DNA from: Notolepis coatsorum
Taxonomy: Eukaryota; Chordata; Actinopteri; Aulopiformes; Paralepididae
DNA length: 64,000 nucleotides
NCBI GenBank assembly: GCA_963971535.1
Contig: OZ020592.1
Location: forward strand, 125,457,937-125,521,936
Direction: 5' to 3'
Below are positions 11,119 to 22,869 of this stretch, piece after piece; the stretch's first letter is position 1; each line of letters starts with the position of its first letter. The translations under genes were made by a program, and so were the position numbers. Under the pieces are notes generated by a model that was given only the letters and a program-made list of their open reading frames with translations, did no database searches and had not been told where the DNA came from.

Positions 11119-12460
11119 TTAGTGAGAACGCTGGCACTGGGAAGAGGTAGCTAGTTTTTCAAAGTATGGGTTGTAGGAGCTGGTTGCAAGCCTCAGGCAG
11201 TCCACAAGATGGTCATCTGTCAATGTGGTTCTGTACTTGGACTTGATGATCTTCATGTGAGAGAAAGCAGACTCACACAGGTAGGTTGATCTAAAAATGC
11301 TGTTAAGTTCATGGCACATCTCCTGAGGTTGGGGTACTTCTCAGGCAGCAGTAGCTCCCAGAACTCTGCCTTCATCCCTTGTGTTGCCCTGGCTTTAATC
11401 TCAATGTCAGTTTGAAGTGTGAGGATCTCGTTCTCCACAGTATGGCTGTCCAGATTAAACAGTGTGGCCACTTTGGATGTGATGTCATCCACATCTACAG
11501 TTCCAAATGGAAAACACATGTAGCTTGCAACAGGTTCAAGTATTGAAAAGTCTGTGAAGCGCTTATCAAACTCTGACAAGATGCTTTGAACTTGCTCCTC
11601 ATAATGTGTGCAATCAAACTGTGCGGTGTCCTCACCCTGACGTTGAAGTTCTGCTTGCATGTGAGGAAAGTTGCGTAGGTCACTGCGTTGCAGCCTTCTC
11701 GCCCACATGGTGAGCTTGCTTTTAAAAGCATTCACTTGTGCATCGTTGTATAATGCCGCTACAAATTACCCTTTTTCGGCACAGCCACGGTTTGTTTGCA
11801 AATCAGACAGACTGATTTTGCGTTGAAATAAACAAAAAAGTAAGCCTCCTCCCACTCTTCATGGAAATGATATGTTTTTGGTCTTTTGGCTGCTCCGGTT
11901 CTGCTTGCGGCGCTGACGCTGGTGCTATCCGGCAGCTCGTCGGAGGTGGCGTTGGAGCTGCTCCCTGGCGGCGGCGGCAGCAGCTCGTCGGAGGCGGCGT
12001 TGGAGCTGCTCCCTGGCGGCGGCAGCTCGTCGGAGGGTCCTGGCTCTGGCGGCAGTGAAGTCTTGCTTGCGTTGTTGAAAAGTAGCGTCCTCTGAATGAA
12101 CCTCTTTTTAGCTGGTGGTGTTCCATTCATCTTGCAGTTTCGAGTGACTCAAGGCTGGTCTCAGAGCCATGTTTATACTGTACCTGCCAGGTGATGGGCC
12201 AGACCCCCACTCATGCCACTCCATGAAAACAAAGGCATCAATTTGCATCCCTATGGGTGAAGCTCGCTGTCCGGAATGTAGGCGGTATCGATTGGCTCAG
12301 GCTGCCTGACTGCCTGTTATACACAGGACTGCTCGAACGTTTGTTGTCCTCCCCTCCAAATCAAATCAAATTAAATGATTTTCCAAAATAATCTCGCGGT
12401 CTACTTAAAACCAGCGCGCGATCTACCGGTCGATCGCGATCGACTGGTTGGGCACGACTG
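11119..12460 (-). pseudogene. Internally deleted hAT transposase (BED finger plus C-terminal domain)
   Basis: Reading leftward from 12,130, an ATG-started frame encodes a Ser/Pro-rich N-terminus with two SDELPPPGSSSNA-like repeats, then a BED-like zinc-finger start (EEWEEAYFFVYF, VCLICKQTVAVPKKGNL) that stops at 11,759. A second frame (11,735-11,253) and a third (11,319-11,119) give the C-terminal part, including YLCESAFSHMKIIKSKYR, LTDDHLVDCLRLA and YNPYFEKL, the hAT dimerisation region. The catalytic middle is missing, so it cannot be active. It resembles the hAT transposases related to GTF2IRD2/ZBED proteins. The 5' terminus, whose complement reads CAGTCGTGCCCAACCAGTCG, ends at 12,460 against the minisatellite. 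The other terminus was not found. Confidence 0.8.
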
Positions 12461-15400
12461 TACTAGGAAGAGGTGTGAGTAATGGATTACTGTAATGTGT
12501 CTCTACTAGGAAGAGGTGTGAGTAATGGATTACTGTAATGTGTCTCTACTAGGGAGAGGTGTGAGTAATGGATTACTGTAATGTGTCTCTACTAGGAAGA
12601 GGTGTGAGTAATGGATTACAGTACTGTGTCTCTACTGGGGAGAGGTGTGAGTAATGGATTACAGTACTGTCTCTACTAGGGAGAGGTGTGAGTAATGGAT
12701 TACAGTACTGTGTCTCTACTGGGGAGAGGTGTGAGTAATGGATTACAGTACTGTCTCTACTGGGGAGAGGTGTGAGTAATGGATTACAGTACTGTGTCTC
12801 TACTGGGGAGAGGTGTGAGTAATGGATTACTGTAATGTGTCTCTACTGGGGAGAGGTGTGAGTAATGGATTACAGTACTGTGTCTCTACTGGGGAGAGGT
12901 GTGAGTAATGGATTACAGTACTGTGTCTCTACTGGGGAGAGGTGTGAGTAATGGATTACAGTAATGTGTCTCTACTAGGGAGAGGTGTGAGTAATGGATT
13001 ACAGTACTGTGTCTCTACTGGGGAGAGGTGTGAGTAATGGATTACAGTACTGTGTCTCTACTGGGGAGAGGTGTGAGTAATGGATTACAGTACTGTGTCT
13101 CTACTGGGGAGAGGTGTGAGTAATGGATTACAGTAATGTGTCTCTACTGGGGAGAGGTGTGAGTAATGGATTACAGTACTGTGTCTCTACTAGGGAGAGG
13201 TGTGAGTAATGGATTAAAGTACTGTGTCTCTACTAGGGAGAGGTGTGAGTAATGGATTACAGTAATGTGTCTCTACTAGGGAGAGGTGTGAGTAATGGAT
13301 TACAGTACTGTCTCTACTGGGGAGAGGTGTGAGTAATGGATTACAGTAATGTCTCTACTGGGGAGAGGTGTGAGTAATGGATTACAGTAATGTGTCTCTA
13401 CTGGGGAGAGGTGTGAGTAATGGATTACAGTACTGTGTCTCTACTGGGGAGAGGTGTGAGTAATGGATTACTGTAATGTGTCTCTACTAGGGAGAGGTGT
13501 GAGTAATGGATTACAGTACTGTGTCTCTACTGGGGAGAGGTGTGAGTAATGGATTACAGTACTGTGTCTCTACTGGGGAGAGGTGTGAGTAATGGATTAC
13601 AGTAATGTGTCTCTACTAGGGAGAGGTGTGAGTAATGGATTACAGTACTGTGTCTCTACTGGGGAGAGGTGTGAGTAATGGATTACAGTACTGTCTCTAC
13701 TGGGGAGAGGTGTGAGTAATGGATTACAGTAATGTGTCTCTACTAGGGAGAGGTGTGAGTAATGGATTACAGTACTGTGTCTCTACTAGGGAGAGGTGTG
13801 AGTAATGGATTACAGTACTGTGTCTCTACTGGGGAGAGGTGTGAGTAATGGATTACAGTAATGTCTCTACTGGGGAGAGGTGTGAGTAATGGATTACAGT
13901 ACTGTGTCTCTACTAGGGAGAGGTGTGAGTAATGGATTACAGTACTGTGTCTCTACTAGGGAGAGGTGTGAGTAATGGATTACAGTAATGTCTCTACTGG
14001 GGAGAGGTGTGAGTAATGGATTACAGTACTGTGTCTCTACTAGGGAGAGGTGTGAGTAATGGATTACAGTAATGTGTCTCTACTAGGGAGAGGTGTGAGT
14101 AATGGATTACAGTACTGTCTCTACTGGGGAGAGGTGTGAGTAATGGATTACAGTAATGTCTCTACTGGGGAGAGGTGTGAGTAATGGATTACAGTAATGT
14201 CTCTACTGGGGAGAGGTGTGAGTAATGGATTACTGTAATGTGTCTCTACTAGGGAGAGGTGTGAGTAATGGATTACAGTACTGTGTCTCTACTGGGGAGA
14301 GGTGTGAGTAATGGATTACAGTACTGTGTCTCTACTGGGGAGAGGTGTGAGTAATGGATTACAGTACTGTCTCTACTGGGGAGAGGTGTGAGTAATGGAT
14401 TACAGTAATGTGTCTCTACTAGGGAGAGGTGTGAGTAATGGATTACAGTACTGTGTCTCTACTAGGGAGAGGTGTGAGTAATGGATTACTGTAATGTGTC
14501 TCTACTAGGGAGAGGTGTGAGTAATGGATTACAGTACTGTCTCTACTGGGGAGAGGTGTGAGTAATGGATTACAGTACTGTGTCTCTACTAGGGAGGGGT
14601 GTGAGTAATGGATTACTGTACTGTGTCTCTACTGGGGAGAGGTGTGAGTAATGGATTACAGTACTGTGTCTCTACTGGGGAGAGGTGTGAGTAATGGATT
14701 ACAGTACTGTGTCTCTACTAGGGAGAGGTGTGAGTAATGGATTACAGTACTGTGTCTCTACTAGGGAGAGGTGTGAGTAATGGATTACAGTACTGTGTCT
14801 CTACTAGGGAGAGGTGTGAGTAATGGATTACAGTACTGTGTCTCTACTAGGGAGAGGTGTGAGTAATGGATTACAGTACTGTGTCTCTACTGGGGAGAGG
14901 TGTGAGTAATGGATTACAGTACTGTGTCTCTACTGGGGAGAGGTGTGAGTAATGGATTACAGTACTGTGTCTACTAGGGAGAGGTGTGAGTAATGGATTA
15001 CTGTAATGTGTCTCTACTGGGGAGAGGTGTGAGTAATGGATTACAGTACTGTGTCTCTACTAGGGAGAGGTGTGAGTAATGGATTACAGTACTGTGTCTC
15101 TACTAGGGAGAGGTGTGAGTAATGGATTACAGTACTGTGTCTCTACTAGGGAGAGGTGTGAGTAATGGATTACTGTAATGTGTCTCTACTGGGGAGAGGT
15201 GTGAGTAATGGATTACAGTACTGTGTCTCTACTAGGGAGAGGTGTGAGTAATGGATTACTGTAATGTGTCTCTACTGGGGAGAGGTGTGAGTAATGGATT
15301 ACAGTACTGTGTCTCTACTGGGGAGAGGTGTGAGTAATGGATTACAGTACTGTGTCTACTAGGGAGAGGTGTGAGTAATGGATTACAGTACTGTGTCTCT

Positions 15401-16793
15401 ACTAGGGAGGGGTGTGAGTAATGGATTACAGTACTGTGTCTCTACTGGGGAGAGGTGTGAGTAATGGATTACAGTACTGTGTGTCTACTGGGGAGAGGTG
15501 TGAGTAATGGATTACAGTACTGTGTCTCTACTAGGGAGAGGTGTGAGTAATGGATTACAGTACTGTGTCTCTACTGGGGAGAGGTGTGAGTAATGGATTA
15601 CTGTACTGTCTCTACTAGGGAGAGGTGTGAGTAATGGATTACAGTAATGTGTCTCTACTAGGGAGAGGTGTGAGTAATGGATTACAGTAATGTGTCTCTA
15701 CTAGGGAGAGGTGTGAGTAATGGATTACAGTACTGTGTCTCTACTAGGGAGAGGTGTGAGTAATGGATTACAGTACTGTGTCTCTACTGGGGAGAGGTGT
15801 GAGTAATGGATTACTGTACTGTGTCTCTACTAGGGAGAGGTGTGAGTAATGGATTACTGTACTGTCTCTACTAGGGAGAGGTGTGAGTAATGGATTACAG
15901 TAATGTGTCTCTACTGGGGAGAGGTGTGAGTAATGGATTACAGTAATGTGTCTCTACTGGGGAGAGGTGTGAGTAATGGATTACTGTAATGTCTCTCTAC
16001 TGGGGAGAGGTGTGAGTAATGGATTACTGTACTGTCTCTCTACTGGGGAGAGGTGTGAGTAATGGATTACAGTAATGTCTCTACTGAGGAGAGGTGTGAG
16101 TAATGGATTACAGTAATGTGTCTCTACTAGGGAGAGGTGTGAGTAATGGATTACAGTACTGTGTCTCTACTGGGGAGAGGTGTGAGTAATGGATTACTGT
16201 ACTGTGTCTCTACTGGGGAGAGGTGTGAGTAATGGATTACAGTACTGTGTCTCTACTGGGGAGAGGTGTGAGTAATGGATTACAGTAATGTCTCTACTGA
16301 GGAGAGGTGTGAGTAATGGATTACAGTAATGTGTCTCTACTAGGGAGAGGTGTGAGTAATGGATTACAGTACTGTGTCTCTACTGGGGAGAGGTGTGAGT
16401 AATGGATTACTGTACTGTGTCTCTACTGGGGAGAGGTGTGAGTAATGGATTACAGTACTGTGTCTCTACTAGGGAGAGGTGTGAGTAATGGATTACAGTA
16501 CTGTGTCTCTACTAGGGAGAGGTGTGAGTAATGGATTACAGTAATGTGTCTCTACTAGGGAGAGGTGTGAGTAATGGATTACAGTACTGTGTCTCTACTG
16601 GGGAGAGGTGTGAGAGATGGATTACAGTACTGTGTCTCTACTGGGGAGAGGTGTGAGAGATGGATTACAGTACTGTGTCTCTACTGGGGAGAGGTGTGAG
16701 TAATGGATTACAGTACTGTCTCTACTAGGGAGAGGTGTGAGTAATGGATTACAGTACTGTGTCTCTACTAGGGAGGGGTGTGAGAGAACCGGG
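12461..16793. repeat. 43-bp minisatellite, about 100 units
   Basis: The unit is GTGTCTCTACTRGGGAGAGG followed by TGTGAGTAATGGATTACAGT and ACT. Common variants lack GT at the start (41 bp), have CTGTAATG for CAGTACTG, or A for G in ACTRGG. The last units carry TGAGAGATGG. The array is about 4.3 kb with little divergence, which suggests recent expansion. It fills much of the stambp intron between exons 7 and 6. Confidence 0.98.
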
Positions 16794-16805
16794 GCTTGTA
16801 AGAAT

Positions 16806-16976
16806 GAACCCTTTCACTGCCACACTACAGAAGGTTAACCCTTTACCCTTTACTAGGGTTAACCTTCTGTAGTGTGGCAGTGAAAGGGTTAACCTGATGT
16901 GTGGCAGTAAAAGGGTTAACCTTATGTGTATTGTGAAAGGGTTAACCGTTTGGTAGTGTGGCAGTGAAAGGGTTAC
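16806..16976. repeat. Fold-back array of a ~31-bp repeat
   Basis: Units related to GGTTAACCCTTTCACTGCCA plus CACTACAGAA occur first in one orientation and then inverted, with an inversion point near 16,850 (CCCTTTACTAGGGTTAACC). The same repeat in the same fold-back arrangement occurs at 22,870-23,084 in another stambp intron. Confidence 0.9.
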
Positions 16977-16995
16977 CAGCTTGCCACACAGGACC

Positions 16996-17306
16996 TAGGG
17001 CTGGGCGATATGGCCTAAAAATGTTATCTCAGATTTGTTCACACAACATCCGATTTACATAGATTCGATTTTTCTCTCTTAAAAACTAGAAACACCAAGG
17101 AAATCATTCAAATAAGCTTTGTTTTTATTTGACACAAATGATCAAACCAAGATGATCAAACCCTATTGAGATTGAAGTGCAAACCTAACTTTCACCAATC
17201 TTCACTTAAAACAAATAAAAGGTGCCTCTTGATCATCAAACGTCAAAAATCATCCTAAATCATGAATTCGAATTAATCAATAAAATCGATTAATCGCCCA
17301 GCCCTA
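16996..17306. mobile_element. hAT MITE next to stambp exon 6
   Basis: 311 bp bounded by TAGGGCTGGGCGATATGG and AATCGCCCAGCCCTA, with flanking ACAGGACC/GCAGGACC (7 of 8 identical). It belongs to the 6,103-7,151 family by its ends. It lies about 20 bp beyond the exon 6 donor, inside a duplicated copy of that exon edge: 16,973-16,995 repeats the exon 6 end and donor (TTACCAGCTTGCCACACAGG). Confidence 0.9.
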
Positions 17307-17327
17307 GCAGGACCCCACAGGTCTTAC

Positions 17328-17452
17328 CAGCTTGCCACACAGGATCCCACAGGTCTCCACGGCTCTGCTGGTGTTGGCCTCTGCCAACCTGAGGAAACTC
17401 CGGCACAGCTCAGCGGGAACGGCCAGCTGCCGAACGGCATCGTCCATGGTAT
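17328..17452 (-). CDS. stambp: stambp exon 6, residues 254-295
   Basis: 125 bp: two bases completing a split Asn codon, then 41 codons, ending phase 0 at a GTAAGA donor. The acceptor is TTTGTAATAG, with a weak pyrimidine tract. It encodes [20 protein letters not shown] then [21 protein letters not shown], the first helix and strand of the JAMM domain. Glu286 in VETCGIL corresponds to catalytic Glu280 of human AMSH, which activates the attacking water. The exon is intact, although transposon and duplication debris begins 1-20 bp beyond its donor. Confidence 0.96.
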
Positions 17453-17669
17453 CTATTACAAAGTTAGGGAGTAGAATAAACAAGACATGGTAGGAAATGG
17501 ACCTTGCTCTGAAATGTGGCAGAGGTTACAGGTTGAGGTCTTGAGCTTGAAGTCCTCCATTCAAAAACGTTAGTAAACAGGTTAGGGTTATAATATTCAT
17601 GACAGACGCATCGTTACTTATGTTCCGTCCTTGCAGTGGAAAGTCGTAACATGCGCAACATGTCATCTA

Positions 17670-19432
17670 AAGTGGTACGTTGTCCAGTTATGCTGCTATG
17701 ATTAAAGGTTATGTCAAAGTGGCATGTGGTCCAGTTATGCTGCTGATTAAAGGTTGTGTTAAAGTGGTACGTGGTCCAGTTATGCTGCTCTGATTAAAGG
17801 TTATGTCAAAGTGGCATGTGGTCCAGTTATGCTGCTGATTAAAGGTTGTGTTAAAGTGGTACGTGGTCCAGTTATGCTGCTCTGATTAAAGATTATGTTA
17901 AAGTGGTACATGGTCCAGTTATGCTGCTCTGATTAAAGGTTGTGTTAAAGTGGTACGTGGTCCAGTTATGCTGCTCTGATTAAAAGTTGTGTTAAAGTGG
18001 TACGTGGTCCAGTTATGCTGCTCTGATTAAAGGTTATGTCAAAGTGGCATGTGGTCCAGTTATGCTGCTATGATCAAAGGTTGTGTTAAAGTGGTACGTG
18101 GTCCAGTTATGCTGCTCTGATTAAAGATTATGTTAAAGTGGTACATGGTCCAGTTATGCTGCTCTGATTAAAGGTTGTGTTAAAGTGGTATGTGGTCCAG
18201 TTATGCTGCTATGATTAAAGGTTATGTTAAAGTGGTACGTGGTCCAGTTATGCTGCTCTGATTAAAGGTTATGTTAAAGTGGTATGTGGTCCAGTTATGC
18301 TGCTCTGATTAAAGGTTATGTTAAAGTGGTATGTGGTCCAGTCATGCTGCTCTGATTAAAGGTCGTGTTAAAGTGGTATGTGGTCCAGTCATGCTGCTCT
18401 GATTAAAGGTTGTGTTAAAGTGGTATGTGGTCCAGTTATGCTGCTCTGATTAAAGGTTATGTTAAAGTGGTATGTGGTCCAGTTATGCTGCTCCGATTAA
18501 AGGTTGTGTTAAAGTGGTACATGGTCCAGTTCTGCTGCTGATTAAAGGTTATGTTAAAGTGGTATGTGGTCCAGTCATGCTGCTCTGATTAAAGGTTATG
18601 TTAAAGTGGTACGTGGTCCAGTTATGCTGCTCTGATTAAAGGTGTTAAAGTGGTATGTGGTCCAGTTCTGCTGCTATGATTAAAGGTTATGTTAAAGTGG
18701 TATGTGGTCCAGTCATGCTGCTCTGATTAAAGGTTATGTTAAAGTAGTACGTGGTCCAGTTATGCTGCTATGGTTAAAGGTTATGTTAAAGTGGTATGTG
18801 GTCCAGTTATGCTGCTCTGATTAAAGGTTATGTTAAAGTGGTGTGTGGTCCAGTTATGCTGCTCTGATTAAAGGTTGTGTTAAAGTGGTATGTGGTCCAG
18901 TTATGCTGCTCTGATTAAAGGTTGTGTTAAAGTGGTACGTGGTCCAGTTATGCTGCTCTGATTAAAGGTTATGTTAAAGTGGTATGTGGTCCAGTTATGC
19001 TGCTTCGATTAAAGGTTATGTTAAAGTGGTATGTGGTCCAGTCATGCTGCTCTGATTAAAGGTTGTGTTAAAGTGGTATGTGGTCCAGTTATGCTGCTGA
19101 TTAAAGGTTATGTTAAAGTGGTCTGTGGTCCAGTTATGCTGCTCTGATTAAAGATTATGTTAAAGTGGTATGTGGTCCAGTTATGCTGCTCTGATTAAAG
19201 GTTATGTTAAAGTGGTATGTGGTCCAGTTATGCTGCTCTGATTAAAGGTTGTGTTAAAGTGGTACGTGGTCCAGTTATGCTGCTCTGATTAAAGGTTATG
19301 TTAAAGTGATATGTGGTCCAGTTATGCTGCTCTGATTAAAGGTTATGTTAAAGTGATATGTGGTCCAGTTATGCTGCTCTGATTAAAGGTTGTGTTAAAG
19401 TGGTACGTGGTCCAGTTATGCTGCTCTGATTA
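17670..19432. repeat. 47-bp minisatellite, about 37 units
   Basis: The unit is GTTATGTTAAAGTGGTATGT followed by GGTCCAGTTATGCTGCTCTG and ATTAAAG. Frequent variants are GTTGTG for GTTATG, TACG for TATG, and loss of CT after GCTG. It is more diverged than the 43-bp array. It lies between exons 6 and 5. 19,433-19,606 is plain intron. Confidence 0.97.
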
Positions 19433-19606
19433 CATTCAACAAAAGTATTCTTCAAAGTAACTAGTAGCCGATGGAGTGGTGGAGTAAAAAGTACAATATG
19501 AAAGTACAAAGTTCCCTAAAATGAAAATACTCAAGTAAAGTACCTCAAAATTATACTTAAGTACAATAAAATAAAATAAAACGTCTGCTACAGTATGATG
19601 ACTCAC

Positions 19607-19991
19607 TGTTGCCTGGGCTGACCAGGGACCCGGGCTTCAGCGCCCGGTCGAAGGTCGGAGGGGCAGGGCCGGCCGGAGGGCAGCCGTAGTGGTCGGTAGT
19701 GCCGCCGGACCCTGGGCTCTGGGGGGGGGTAGGGGAGACCCCGGGGTACGGCGGGGGGCCCTGGATGCCCGGGAGGAGGGGTGCCTCAGGGGGCGGCGTG
19801 CCCGGGGTGCTGAACTCCAGGAGCACCCGCTGGCGCTCCTTCTCCGTCTCCTGGCGGCGGATCATCTCCTCGAAGGCGCTGAACTGCTCCTGCTCCCGCT
19901 GCCGGCGCTGCTGCTCCGCCACGCGCTGCCGCTCCGCGTCCAGGGCTCTCTGCTGGGACCGCTGCCTCGCCTGCGCCTCCTCCTCCGCTTT
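19607..19991 (-). CDS. stambp: stambp exon 5 (linker and STAM-binding motif), residues 126-253
   Basis: 385 bp, phase 0 start after GCCTGCAG, one base into a codon at the GTGAGT donor. Residues 126-185 are highly charged helix or coiled coil (RQREQEQFSAFEEMIRRQ, EKERQRVLLEF), matching the AMSH linker. Residues 187-222 are Pro/Gly-rich (TPPPEAPLLPG, GPPPYPGVSPTPP). Residues 237-245 read PTFDRALKP, the position of the STAM SH3-binding motif PX(V/I)(D/N)RXXKP, with Phe in place of Val/Ile. GC content is very high compared with the introns. This is the least conserved part of the family. Confidence 0.95.
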
Positions 19992-20159
19992 CTGCAGGCG
20001 GCGGCAGGTAACACTCCTTACATATCACTTCCCTTTCCAGGACATTACAATCGTTTTTCCTGACGATACAGGAGCACTCGCTCGCAAATTATCACATCAT
20101 CTAACGGTAGGCCAAGTATCGACGCATTTAACCCTCCTTTTTTAAATTATGTCGGGTTC

Positions 20160-22297
20160 ATGATGAAGTGTCTCACCTTCATTACAGGTGACCGTTACAC
20201 CACCACTGATAACCGCCTCAGGTTCATTACAGGTGACCGTTACACCATTTACATTTAGTCATTTAGCTGATGCTTTTATCCAAAGCGACTTACAAGTTCT
20301 GTACGACAAGTCATCTGGAAGGGCACAACTCTATCAGCTGAGTAACAATGTTCATCAAAGTGTTGAGTGCTACAGTGTAGGTTAGTTTATTAGGACAAGT
20401 TCATGATAGTAAGGTTAGTTCAAGTTTCAAGTTTCTTTAATAGTTGTCATACAGAAGTACAGAATACTTTTATACAAAATGCTTCTTACTGTTACGCTCC
20501 AGAGACTGTGCAAGACAAGATAAGTATGAAATAAAATAGTATAGTATGTAAATTAGAAGTAAAAAAATGAGGTCACAGTGTTCAGTATAGACATATGTAC
20601 AATGTTCGATGCAGAATAGACGTAACTGAGTTACCATATAATATACAATACTATGCAGTGTACTAATATACAATACTATATAGTGCAAGGCAGAAATGGG
20701 ATGAGGTGCAATTTAGGTACAATTTACAGTAGGTGTACGAGTTGTAGTGCAAATCCTTTATCAATAAATATAAAGTGTGTTTGTGCGATCTAAAGTGTGG
20801 AGAGTGGGTGCTGCAGTGTGTTGTTTGTTTAAGTGGGTGTGTGCGTGTGGGTGTGTGTGCTGTGTGCATTTGATGGTTGTTGCATAGTGTTTATTGTTCG
20901 TTTAGCAGCCTGATGGCCTGGGGATAGAAGCTTCTTCTGAGTCTTTCTGTGCTCGCCTTAAGACTCCGGTATCGCTTGCCTGACCGCAGCAGTTCAAAGA
21001 GGCAGTTGTTCGGGTGGCTCGAGTCCTTAATAATTCTCTTAGCCTTCCCCCTGCACCGCTTGTTGTAAATGTTCTGGAGGGTGGGAAGCCCCCCTCCAAT
21101 TGTGCGTTCGGCTGAACGTGTCACTCTTTGTAGTCTGCTACGGTCTTGTGCAGTGCTATTCCCAAACCAGGAGGTGATGTTGCCAGTCAGGATGCTCTCT
21201 ATTGTACATGAGTAGAAGTTCCTAAGGATCTTCTGACTGACTTGGAACTTCCTTAGGCGCCTGAGGAAGTAGAGGCGTTGTCGTGCCTTCTTCACAACAC
21301 TGTCAATGTGTGTGGTCCATGTCAAGTCCTCGGATATGTAGGCTCCGAGGTACTTAAAGCTGTTGACTCTCTCAACCGGTGCCCCGTCGATGCTGAGGGG
21401 GCTGTAGTCCTTGACCCCCGACCTCCTGAAGTCCACAATCATCTCTTTTGTTTTGCCGACGTTCAGGGAGAGGCAGTTCTCCTGACACCACTGTGACAGA
21501 TTTTCTACCTCTTCCAGGTAGGCCCTCTCGTCGTTGGCAGAGATCAGGCCCACCACTACTGTGTCATCAGCAAATTTGATGATTGTGTTGTTGTTCCGCT
21601 GTGCCACGCAGTCATGTGTGTACAGGGAGTAGAGGAGGGGGCTCAGAACACAGCCCTGGGGGGCCCCTATGTTGAGCGTGATGGATGAGGAGGTGCAGTT
21701 GCCTGCTCTTACCACCTGGGGTCTGCCCGTCAGGAAGTCCAAGACCCACTGGCAGAGGTCATAGTTCAAGCCCAGGTCCCTGAGCTTGGCTATGAGTTTG
21801 GAGGGGACTATGGTATTGAATGCTGAGCTGTAGTCGATGAACAGCATTCTCACATAGTTCCCCTGCCTCTTGTCCAGGTGTGATGCTGCTGTGTGCACAG
21901 TTAGGGTTAGATTTATTTATTTATTTTTACCGATAACTGTCTCACATTCATTACAGGTGACTGTTACACCATCACTGATAACAGTCTCAATACAGGTGAC
22001 TGTTACACCATCACTGATAACTGTCTCAGGTGCATTACAGGTGACTGTTACACCATCACTGATAACCGTCTCATTACAGGTGACTGTTACACCATCACTG
22101 ATAACTGTCTCAGGTTCATTACAGGTGACTGTTACACCATCACTGATAACTGTCTCAGGTGCATTACAGGTGACTGTTACACCATCACTGATAACTGTCT
22201 CAGGTGCATTACAGGTGAATGTTACACCACCACTGATAACTGTCTCAGGTGCATTACAGGTGAATGTTACACCATCACTGATAACTGTCTCAGGTTC
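20160..22297. repeat. 45-bp tandem repeat split by insertions
   Basis: The unit is GGTGACTGTTACACCATCAC, TGATAACTGTCTCAGGTTCA, TTACA. About two units lie at 20,160-20,245 and about eight, some shortened, at 21,935-22,297. The 45-bp period keeps a frame open, which explains a long meaningless ORF there. The gap holds a common teleost repeat (20,246-20,424, ATTTAGCTGATGCTTTTATCC) and a LINE. 22,298-22,697 shows no gene. Confidence 0.93.
20425..21903 (-). mobile_element. Rex1-type (CR1-like) LINE, 5'-truncated, copy 1
   Basis: Reading leftward from 21,898, an uninterrupted 335-codon frame gives the second half of a reverse transcriptase: [16 protein letters not shown] (motif A region), [19 protein letters not shown] (motif B), [11 protein letters not shown] (catalytic FADD), then the thumb and the ending [13 protein letters not shown]. 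The endonuclease and first RT motifs are missing. The 3' UTR ends near 20,425 with AAAGAAACTTGAAACTTGAAC. It is very similar to the copy at 62,141-63,494. Such LINEs copy themselves by target-primed reverse transcription. This copy is dead on arrival but little decayed. Confidence 0.9.
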
Positions 22298-22697
22298 ACA
22301 ATATGTATAGTTTGTAGTTAGGATCTTACAGCACTTTAAAGGACAATGAGCTTGTCAAATGCCATGGTGGCCAGAACAAAGGGAGCGTGGGCCAAACTTG
22401 GTCTGTGCGCCGCTGCTATAATCCTACCCAACAGTCAAGCTTCAAACTAAATACACACCAAGGGTTACATGGGGGATCGGAGTTAACGCCTAAAATAGAA
22501 TTTAAAATGTTCAGGACAGCATAGATTTTCTTTCCATGATTTTTGGTAATTTTAGTACATTTTCCCGGTTTTCCATGACTGGAAATCTAGTGTCTGAATT
22601 TCCAGGTTTTCCAGGATGAGTGGGAACCCTGATGATGTACACATATAGCTCCATTTATTAACTGGCCACTGGTTTCAGTCATTGACATGTGGTTTAC

Positions 22698-22793
22698 CTG
22701 TTTGATAAGGTGCTGTGCATATTCTTCTTCAAATCTCCTCAAAAGAGCTTTCTTTAATATCTCTGCTTGAGGAAAAGCAATGTCTTTTAGTTT
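22698..22793 (-). CDS. stambp: stambp exon 4 (end of MIT domain), residues 94-125
   Basis: 96 bp, 32 codons, phase 0 at both ends (CTCTTTCAG acceptor, GTAAACC donor). It encodes KLKDIAFPQAEILKKALLRR and FEEEYAQHLIKQ, closely matching the KLKEIAFPKAEELK segment of human STAMBP, which forms the last MIT helix. The MIT domain binds CHMP (ESCRT-III) tails. The donor departs from consensus at +5. Confidence 0.96.
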
Positions 22794-22869
22794 CTGAAAG
22801 AGAGCAAAAATAAATGAAATATTAAGAAAATAGATCATTACTTTTCATTAGTATACAATGATAACTCGG

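Noticed and set aside
19689..20145. Overlapping plus-strand ORFs of 124 and 148 codons
   Set aside because: Antisense shadows of the GC-rich stambp exon 5.
21870..22310. 146-codon plus-strand ORF with repeated TVTPSLITVSG
   Set aside because: It only reflects the 45-bp period of a minisatellite, a multiple of three, with no conserved domain.
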